This document shows positions 21,034 to 25,563 of a stretch of 25,563 bases of DNA, piece by piece. The notes beneath the pieces were generated by a model, which did not search any database, had not been told where the DNA came from, and was given only the letters and a program-made list of their open reading frames with translations. Position 1 is the stretch's first letter. Each line of letters opens with the position of its first letter. The translations under genes and the position numbers were made by a program. Source of the stretch: DATEAX01 sp035288145 (GTDB lineage: Bacteria; Patescibacteriota; UBA1384; UBA12157; JAENIV01); NCBI GenBank assembly GCA_035288145.1, contig DATEAX010000048.1:1-25563 (forward strand), in the 5' to 3' direction.

Positions 21034-21597
21034 ATGTTAACAATAAGATTGCGCCGGACAGGCAAGAAAAAAAAACCTTCCTACCGAATTGTCGTCATCC
21101 CAAGCCAAAAAGCCGTCTATGGCAAATATGTTGATTTGCTTGGGTCCTATAACCCTTTTACCAAAAAGGTGATTTTAAATAGTCAAAAAGCCATGGAATG
21201 GATGAATAAGGGCGCAAAGCCAACCAACGCGGTCGGTAAAATCCTTATCAGAGAAAAACTTGAGCATAAAAGTATCGTTGTCAAGAAATTCCGGGCCGTC
21301 TCAAAGAAAGAACTCGAAGCGCAAAAAGCGGCAGAAGAAGCTGAAAAAACCAAGCTCCAAGCAGAAAAAGAAGCCGCCAAAGCCGCCTTTGCCGAGAAAG
21401 TCGAAGCCGAAAAAGCCAGCCAACCGACCGCCGAGGAGAAACTTCATCGAGCCGTCGAAGAAGAAATAAAGGAAGAGAAAACCGAAGCCGAAAAGGAAAC
21501 TCAAGAAAAAGAGACAAAAGTACCGGATAAAGAGGAAGCTCAAAAAAATCAGGACGCAGAAACCAAGCCCGAGCCGGAAGAACCGCAAAAATCTTGA
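21034..21597 (+). CDS. rpsP: 30S ribosomal protein S16 with long charged C-terminal tail
   Basis: S16 is a small-subunit assembly protein. Residues 1-80 are normal S16: MLTIRLRRTGKKKKPSYRIV, VDLLGSYNPF, and the AKPTNAVGKIL block. The family usually ends near 75-100 residues; this product is 187. From about 85 to the end it is an Ala/Glu/Lys-rich low-complexity stretch, probably a long helix first and then disordered and acidic. Charged S16 tails occur in other Patescibacteria to my knowledge, but no function is established. It has its own promoter and no strong Shine-Dalgarno site. khpA follows, as in the common rpsP-khpA order, yet with a separate promoter in the gap. The usual neighbours rimM, trmD and rplS are not here. 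Confidence 0.95.
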   Translation: MLTIRLRRTGKKKKPSYRIVVIPSQKAVYGKYVDLLGSYNPFTKKVILNSQKAMEWMNKGAKPTNAVGKILIREKLEHKSIVVKKFRAVSKKELEAQKAAEEAEKTKLQAEKEAAKAAFAEKVEAEKASQPTAEEKLHRAVEEEIKEEKTEAEKETQEKETKVPDKEEAQKNQDAETKPEPEEPQKS

Positions 21598-21618
21598 CCC
21601 TGAACGAAATCGAACGGG

Positions 21619-21647
21619 TTGACAAATTGTAAATTTACGGCTAAGAT
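21619..21647 (+). promoter_or_regulatory. Promoter of khpA
   Basis: TTGACA (21619-21624), 17-bp spacer, TAAGAT (21642-21647), the same boxes and spacing as the rpsP promoter. The predicted start near 21654 gives a 77-base structured leader. Confidence 0.8.
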
Positions 21648-21665
21648 AGTAATATTAAATTAGGA

Positions 21666-21704
21666 AGCAGTAAAGGACGGTTCCTGCCGTCATGGTCGAC
21701 TGCT
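21666..21704 (+). promoter_or_regulatory. Hairpin in the khpA 5' leader
   Basis: AGCAGT (21666-21671) pairs with ACTGCT (21699-21704), enclosing GACGG (21676-21680) with CCGTC (21687-21691). It lies between the khpA promoter and its AGAGGAG ribosome site. Because KhpA is an RNA-binding protein, self-regulation through this leader is possible, but that is inference. Confidence 0.5.
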
Positions 21705-21730
21705 AAGAAAGATTAGCCAGAGGAGATAAT

Positions 21731-22075
21731 ATGGCTGAAGCTGACAAAGAGTTTGTTGAAAATGTCGTCAAAGCGATTGTTGACCATCCTGACGATGTCA
21801 AAACCAAAAGGTCAGTTGATGAAATGGGAGTTTTAATCGAACTGACCGTTCATCCTGAAGATATGGGAAAAATCATCGGCAAGGAAGGCCGGACGGCAAA
21901 ATCCATTCGCACCCTTCTTCGAGTCCTGGGCGCCAAAAATAATGCCCGGGTAAACCTCAAGATTATCGAGCCAGAAGGTGGCCGGGAAGTTAAAGTCCCA
22001 GAAGAGAAACCGGAAGCAAAAGAAGAGAAACCTTCAAAAACCCTTGAAGAAGGCAAAGCGACCGAAGTCGTTTAA
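21731..22075 (+). CDS. khpA: KH-domain RNA-binding protein
   Basis: KhpA is a small KH-domain protein that, with KhpB, binds many RNAs in Firmicutes and affects cell division and elongation. The 114-residue product has the KH core at 1-85, with the GxxG loop as IIGKEGRTAKSIR (GKEG at 50-53). Typical KhpA is about 76-80 residues; here a Glu/Lys/Pro-rich tail of about 35 residues follows, like the tails of S16 and bactofilin in this window. A good AGAGGAG site precedes the ATG. It lies after rpsP but has its own promoter and structured leader, and a strong terminator ends the unit. khpB is not in the window. Confidence 0.92.
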   Translation: MAEADKEFVENVVKAIVDHPDDVKTKRSVDEMGVLIELTVHPEDMGKIIGKEGRTAKSIRTLLRVLGAKNNARVNLKIIEPEGGREVKVPEEKPEAKEEKPSKTLEEGKATEVV

Positions 22076-22106
22076 AATTTAAAAAGAAAAATGCCTTTTA
22101 AGGCGC

Positions 22107-22159
22107 AAAAATCGCCAGCGTCCCTCGACGATACTCGAGGAGAAAATTGGCGATTTTTT
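22107..22159 (+). terminator. Strong intrinsic terminator after khpA
   Basis: AAAAATCGCCA (22107-22117) pairs with TGGCGATTTTT (22148-22158) and an inner CCTCGA/TCGAGG stem extends the hairpin. A T-rich run (TTTTTTGTTTTT) follows. It starts about 30 bases after the khpA stop. Confidence 0.9.
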
Positions 22160-22166
22160 GTTTTTA

Positions 22167-22191
22167 AAAGTCCCCGACTTTCCATCGGGGA
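22167..22191 (-). terminator. Terminator of the PEP-CTERM gene
   Basis: TCCCCGA (22171-22177) and TCGGGGA (22185-22191) form a perfect GC-rich stem with a 7-base loop. On the minus strand it is followed by CTTTTAAAA. It lies 17 bases past the stop of the PEP-CTERM gene. Confidence 0.7.
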
Positions 22192-22207
22192 CAGAATCGT
22201 CTCACGG

Positions 22208-22912
22208 TTAGCGGCGGAATTTGAGGAATCGCCTCAAAACAAGACCGATGCCGCCGGTCAATACCAGAAGGCCCATCGGCTCCGGCACCGCTCCCAGTCG
22301 GAAATCGGTAAATGCGATTTCGCCGTTGTAGAAGGGACTTTCCGCCCAAAGCCAAATTTCCTGATAGCCGGCCCACCAATACCCGTCGGATGACCAAAGC
22401 ATCTCGTCATCGACATAGTATTCATGAAAGCCGGTCGGCTGATTAACAATCTTCAGCGTCCGACTCCCCGCTTGCCGCATGCCGAAACTTGCCTCAATGA
22501 TGTAATTCCAGGTGCCATCCCACCTACGGGAATAGGTGTAGTAAGTCGCCTCGCCGCCTTGCGCGCCGTATTCGCTGTACAGAAGTTTGAGAATAGAAAA
22601 CGCCGGTTGAGGGTCAATCAGAGCAATGCCGGCCGCCGGCCCCCATTGGCCGTTGACCTCCCCGGGATCTTGATAGGTAAAGGACAGCCAGCTGCCTTTC
22701 TGCCAAAATCCCTCCGGGAACAAGCCCCGGAACCCGGCATACCATTTGCCGTTATACGGATAGGTGGCTCTGCCAACCAGATATCCCGAATCGTCAATCT
22801 CCCACGAGCCGTAAATGGTTTCTTCCCAGGCCATTCCCTGCCAGTCGAGAGCCCTCGCCGGTAAAATTATCAAGCAACAAGCGAACATCATCAGCAAAAT
22901 CACCAGCTTCAA
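22208..22912 (-). CDS. PEP-CTERM sorting-signal protein
   Basis: A 234-residue predicted exported protein. It has a signal peptide (hydrophobic 3-17, likely cleavage after ARA at about 21), a Trp/Tyr/Gly-rich beta-type ectodomain with no motif I recognise, and a C-terminus of the PEP-CTERM type: AVPEPMGLLVLTGG, a hydrophobic stretch, then RRFLKFRR. PEP-CTERM tails are recognised by exosortases, normally in Gram-negative exopolysaccharide-producing bacteria; none is in the window. The frame extends to a TTG at 22921, but that codon directly follows GGAGG. The TTG at 22912, 9 bases from GGAGG, is the better start. The gene looks more GC-rich than its neighbours (not computed), consistent with transfer. 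It has its own promoter and terminator. Confidence 0.8.
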   Translation of the reverse strand: MKLVILLMMFACCLIILPARALDWQGMAWEETIYGSWEIDDSGYLVGRATYPYNGKWYAGFRGLFPEGFWQKGSWLSFTYQDPGEVNGQWGPAAGIALIDPQPAFSILKLLYSEYGAQGGEATYYTYSRRWDGTWNYIIEASFGMRQAGSRTLKIVNQPTGFHEYYVDDEMLWSSDGYWWAGYQEIWLWAESPFYNGEIAFTDFRLGAVPEPMGLLVLTGGIGLVLRRFLKFRR

Positions 22913-22950
22913 GTTTTCCAACCTCCTCGAAAGATGCTTTCAGAGTTCAA

Positions 22951-22979
22951 ATGATATCATATTCTCCTAAACAAAGCAA
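22951..22979 (-). promoter_or_regulatory. Promoter of the PEP-CTERM gene
   Basis: On the minus strand TTGCTT (22979-22974), 17-bp spacer, TATCAT (22956-22951), the latter with a TGA extension. The predicted start is about 32 bases before the TTG at 22912, and the leader contains the GAGGAGG site. Confidence 0.55.
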
Positions 22980-22991
22980 GCCCGGGAGACC

Positions 22992-23618
22992 TTAATCCAG
23001 GGGCGTAGGTGTGGGCGTAGGCAGATAGACACAGGAAATCGAGTCTTTAATCTCGTCTAAAGATTCATTGAGGCTAAGATCGCGATATTTTACCCAAACC
23101 GTCTTGGTGGAAAAGGGGTTGCTACAGGGCGAGCCGCCGTATCGGTCATCAGCCAGATTCCAATTCGTCCGGGTTACCTGGTAGGACTCGTATGGGCTCC
23201 AGCGAGTTGTCAAGGGATTACTCGTAATAAAATTATTGGTAAATTTCATATCCGCAACCGTGCCGCTGTTATCGGTCGCGGTCAAATTTAAAGTCACCGC
23301 TGTCCCTCCGGTTACTTTCGGGGCATCGTTATTGATTTTGATGGTACCGGTCGGCGGAGTGGTATCCTGACCTATCAAATTTATAATACTGACATTACTG
23401 TCGTCTGGGTGGGTTGCCCCGCCAATATCGGTAAAAGACAATCTCCCTTGAGCGCAGATTTTCCCCGGCTGACTGCACTCCAAGGGGTAATCGCCGAAGA
23501 TAGTCAATTTGCCGGTCCTGTAGGAAATTATTGCCGCTACGCCTAAGAAAAGAACAAAAACGCTGAAAATCCCCAAAAGCGCTTTTTGATGCCGATTAAG
23601 TTTTTTTAAGTACTTCAT
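22992..23618 (-). CDS. Membrane-anchored Ig-like repeat protein ending in a Pro-Thr linker
   Basis: The 208-residue product has a basic N-terminus and one membrane segment (about 13-32), then an outside domain. The stretch DTTPPTGTIKINNDAPKVTGG, followed by LNLTATDNSGTVADMKFTNN and then KTVWVKYRDLSLNES, is an Ig-like module common in bacterial surface proteins, especially in CPR genomes. The protein stops within a Pro-Thr linker (YLPTPTPTPLD), where another domain would be expected, so it may be C-terminally truncated. It starts one base after the stop of the RCC1 gene and is probably translated from the same mRNA. A role at the cell surface is inferred; no enzymatic motif is present. Confidence 0.75.
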   Translation of the reverse strand: MKYLKKLNRHQKALLGIFSVFVLFLGVAAIISYRTGKLTIFGDYPLECSQPGKICAQGRLSFTDIGGATHPDDSNVSIINLIGQDTTPPTGTIKINNDAPKVTGGTAVTLNLTATDNSGTVADMKFTNNFITSNPLTTRWSPYESYQVTRTNWNLADDRYGGSPCSNPFSTKTVWVKYRDLSLNESLDEIKDSISCVYLPTPTPTPLD

Positions 23619-23619
23619 C

Positions 23620-23818
23620 TTAATTTGCCCTCACCTTAAAACTTGCCGTGACGGTGCTGCCGCTTTGCCCTGAAGGGGCAAGCGTTAAAACCGTCCAGGA
23701 AGCTTGATTATTGGAAAAATTATAGTTATCAGCGTCGGGAGCGTCGGTGACCGGCAAACCGTTATACCTTCCCGAGCTCAAAACATAGCTCGTGCCCGAA
23801 GGAAGACCAATCGTCAGC
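23620..23818. repeat. Direct repeat of about 200 bp, first copy (second at 25362-25563)
   Basis: 23620-23818 and 25362-25563 align with five substitutions, all in the first 60 bp, and one 3-bp insertion. The remaining stretch to the window edge is otherwise identical, so the duplication continues past the edge. The copies are 1,742 bp apart in the same orientation. Confidence 0.93.
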
Positions 23819-25257
23819 GGCTGATTGGACAAAACATCGGGCGAGAGATTTTTGACCGTCAGGTTGTAGGTAATTTCCCCGCCGCTGGAAATCGTCCCTG
23901 TTTCCGGCGAAATTGAAACTTGTGGCGGCAGTTTGACTTGGACGGGGGTATTCCTTTGGATAATCGTATTGTCACCTAATTGACCACTGGCGTTGTTTCC
24001 CCACGTCCAAGCTGTGCCGTCAATTTTGTACACAAGCGAGTAGAACGCACCAGCTACAATCGCTGAAACATCAGTCAAAAAACCGATATTGTCTTTTCCA
24101 TGAACCTGAATCGGAAGCATAGAAAAGTTACCACTGGCATTATTATCCCCCAATTGACCATTCCCATTATTACCCCATGCCCAGAGAGCGTTGTCATTTC
24201 GCAGAGCCAGTGAATGGGAACCGCCAGCCCCAATGTTTTTAATATCGTCTAAAAAACCAACATCATTTGGGCCGTGAACTTTTGTTGGTGTATATTTTTC
24301 TACGGTGCTGTTGTCTCCAAGTTGACCACTATTGTTAGCACCCCATGCATAAAGATTGTTGCCGCTCGCTTCATTCCTGACGGCTAAAGAATGCTCCTCT
24401 CCAGCGGCAATTGATGTGACGCCCGTTAAATAGCCAACATTATTTTCTCCGTGAACTTGATTCGGATAAAGTTTGTAGGCATTTGGACCAGACCAATTAT
24501 TCCCCAATTGACCATTTACACCATATCCCCAAGCCCAAACCGTATTATCATTCTTCAAAGCTAAAGAGTGGTATTCACCAGTGCTGACTGACTTCACGTT
24601 GGTTAAATAGCCAACATTATTTTCTCCGTGAACTTGATTCGGAGAAGTTTGGTATCCCCCCAAGATGTAAATGCCCAGCTGTCCCCACTCATTTCGTCCC
24701 CAGGCCCAAAGGGTATTATCGTTTTTTAAAGCAATAACAAAAGAGCCCCTGGGCGATCGAGAAACCGCTTTGATGTCGGTCAAAAAACCCACATTACCCG
24801 GACCGTGCACCTGAACAGGAGTTGTTTTTTGGGTGGTTGTACCATCACCCAATTGCCCGAATGAATTCGCGCCCCATGCCCAAAGGGTGCCATCAGATTT
24901 GAGAGCATATGAAGAATTGATGTTGGCGGCAATCGCGATGATATCGGTCAAATAGCCGACATTGTTTGGACCGTGAACCGGGACCGGAAGATTCCTTTGC
25001 ACAGTGGTGTTGTCACCGAGTTGACCCTGAGTATTTCTACCCCAACTCCAAACCATGCCATTCTGTGCCAGATAAAGTGAATGTGAATAGCCAGCCGCCA
25101 CCGCCGCCTGGGTTGTTCCCGAAGAAAGCTGCGTCGCAGTTTTTGCCGATGCTTTTTGATTGCCATCGCCTCTGCCGGCAATTCCCAATAACAAAACTGC
25201 CAAGGCGCCAAACACCAATAGTCTCATCAGCTTCTCTCTATTATTGCCCACCAACAC
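23620..25257 (-). CDS. Secreted RCC1-repeat beta-propeller protein
   Basis: The 545-residue product has a signal peptide or N-terminal anchor (hydrophobic about 12-28), then seven RCC1 repeats, each with a WxWGxNxxGQLG-type motif (VWSWGRNTQGQLGDN first, AWTWGNNASGQLGDN last), enough for one seven-bladed propeller. Between blades recur loops like VHGPNNVGYLTDI. A C-terminal DUF11-like Ig domain follows (about 445-545, ISSGGEITYNLTVKNLSPDVL...). RCC1 propellers are usually protein-binding platforms, and secretion suggests a surface or contact role. The GTG start has GGAGG 4 bases ahead; a TTG one codon on is equally placed. Its C-terminal domain is almost identical in DNA to that of the next gene to the right. 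It shares an mRNA with the Ig-like gene. Confidence 0.9.
   Translation of the reverse strand: MLVGNNREKLMRLLVFGALAVLLLGIAGRGDGNQKASAKTATQLSSGTTQAAVAAGYSHSLYLAQNGMVWSWGRNTQGQLGDNTTVQRNLPVPVHGPNNVGYLTDIIAIAANINSSYALKSDGTLWAWGANSFGQLGDGTTTQKTTPVQVHGPGNVGFLTDIKAVSRSPRGSFVIALKNDNTLWAWGRNEWGQLGIYILGGYQTSPNQVHGENNVGYLTNVKSVSTGEYHSLALKNDNTVWAWGYGVNGQLGNNWSGPNAYKLYPNQVHGENNVGYLTGVTSIAAGEEHSLAVRNEASGNNLYAWGANNSGQLGDNSTVEKYTPTKVHGPNDVGFLDDIKNIGAGGSHSLALRNDNALWAWGNNGNGQLGDNNASGNFSMLPIQVHGKDNIGFLTDVSAIVAGAFYSLVYKIDGTAWTWGNNASGQLGDNTIIQRNTPVQVKLPPQVSISPETGTISSGGEITYNLTVKNLSPDVLSNQPLTIGLPSGTSYVLSSGRYNGLPVTDAPDADNYNFSNNQASWTVLTLAPSGQSGSTVTASFKVRAN
24425..24466. repeat. Exact 42-bp repeat, first copy (second at 24602-24643)
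   Basis: Positions 24425-24466 and 24602-24643 are identical over 42 bp and lie 177 bp apart, which is one 59-codon RCC1 repeat. This points to recent duplication or gene conversion of a propeller blade, because the other blades have diverged more. Confidence 0.85.
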
Positions 25258-25306
25258 TTTCCCTCCTTAGTAGGCGACCGTTAAGGACAAATATTAACTT
25301 AATTTA

Positions 25307-25335
25307 AGCATAACTTATTGCCCGAGGGTTGTCAA
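25307..25335 (-). promoter_or_regulatory. Promoter of the RCC1 - Ig-like gene pair
   Basis: On the minus strand a perfect TTGACA (25335-25330), 17-bp spacer and TATGCT (25312-25307). The predicted start near 25300 leaves about 43 bases before the GTG at 25257, including AAGGAGG. The region 25258-25361 holds no other feature. Confidence 0.65.
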
Positions 25336-25361
25336 TCTTTTGCGTCTTTGTAACCATTTCT

Positions 25362-25563
25362 TTAATTTGCCCTCGCTTTAAAGCTTGCCGTGACGGTGCT
25401 GCCGCTTTGCCCTGAAGGCGCCAGCGTTAAAACCGTCCAGGAAGCTTGATTATTGGAAAAATTATAGTTATCAGCGTCGGGAGCGTCGTCGGTGACCGGC
25501 AAACCGTTATACCTTCCCGAGCTCAAAACATAGCTCGTGCCCGAAGGAAGACCAATCGTCAGC
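25362..25563 (-). CDS. C-terminal end of a second DUF11-domain surface protein (partial)
   Basis: The minus strand is open from the right edge to a TAA at 25364-25362 and encodes about 67 residues of the same DUF11-like domain that ends the RCC1 protein, finishing in SFKARAN (SFKVRAN in the other copy). At the DNA level the two differ by about five substitutions and one in-frame 3-bp insertion (an extra Asp near TDDAP). The rest of the gene lies beyond the window; an RCC1 protein is likely, but only the tail is seen. Confidence 0.85.
   Translation of the reverse strand, partial: LTIGLPSGTSYVLSSGRYNGLPVTDDAPDADNYNFSNNQASWTVLTLAPSGQSGSTVTASFKARAN

Noticed and set aside
21281..21625. Long minus-strand ORFs antisense to the rpsP tail
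   Set aside because: They are Phe/Leu/Arg-rich shadows of a Glu/Lys/Ala-rich coding strand.
22919..22921. TTG 22921 as start of the PEP-CTERM gene
   Set aside because: It immediately follows GGAGG with no spacer; TTG 22912 has 9 bases.
24000..25100. Regularly spaced repeats as a possible CRISPR array
   Set aside because: The period (about 177 bp) and translation show RCC1 propeller blades.
25307..25357. 17-codon ORF (MVTKTQ...) just after the stop of the partial right-edge gene
   Set aside because: It overlaps the RCC1 promoter and shows no similarity to the gene that follows the other copy.

Overview
The window looks like a chromosomal segment of a Candidate Phyla Radiation (Patescibacteria) bacterium, most like the Microgenomates/Parcubacteria side. 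This is inferred from gene content and style: a peptide deformylase fused to methionyl-tRNA formyltransferase, a bactofilin beside a degenerate diacylglycerol-kinase-like protein, ribosomal proteins with charged tails, an AmmeMemoRadiSam module with a 23S-intervening-type four-helix-bundle gene inside it, and large Pro/Thr-linked surface proteins. UGA is used as a stop (infC, amrS, the phosphoribosyltransferase), so this is not a lineage that recodes UGA. No similarity search was possible; names rest on motifs I can read.

Layout. 1-600: the tail of a possible upstream gene, then a small DUF2795-like gene (minus) with a near-consensus promoter and its own hairpin terminator. 601-3980: rnpB (RNase P RNA) and uvrA, both minus, each with its own TTGACA-type promoter. 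4009-6445: a plus-strand cluster of bactofilin, DAGK-like protein, infC, rpmI and rplT; infC has its own internal promoter and very probably starts at AUU. 6478-8308: lgt - traR/dksA-like - PhnP-like metallo-hydrolase (minus). 8318-9250: a broken tRNA 5' half, an intact tRNA-Val(CAC) and signal peptidase I (plus). 9252-9881: phosphoribosyltransferase (minus). 9909-12577: AmmeMemoRadiSam genes with the four-helix-bundle insertion. 12579-19321: a PriA that has lost its helicase motifs, a GT4 glycosyltransferase, the def-fmt fusion and a 785-residue multi-domain membrane/surface protein. 19323-20924: gpmI (minus). 20984-22159: rpsP and khpA from twin promoters, ending in a strong terminator. 22167-25563: a minus-strand surface-protein region with a PEP-CTERM protein, an Ig-like protein, an RCC1 propeller protein, and the 3' end of a second gene whose tail is almost identical to the RCC1 gene's tail.

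Functionally the core is information processing (translation initiation, N-terminal formyl-Met addition and removal, replication restart, excision repair, tRNA maturation) with envelope functions around it (lipoprotein maturation, signal peptidase, lipid-type glycosyltransferase, bactofilin, secreted repeat proteins). Promoters are unusually easy to read: most are TTGACA-like with 17-18 bp spacing, or extended -10. Several place the predicted transcription start only a few bases before the start codon, which suggests leaderless mRNAs next to genes with good Shine-Dalgarno sequences.

Most interesting: the AUU start of infC, the helicase-dead PriA, the def-fmt fusion, the PEP-CTERM protein, the near-identical duplicated tail at the right edge, the orphan tRNA half, and the AmmeMemoRadiSam module. 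I did not find CRISPR arrays, insertion sequences, integrases or an origin.
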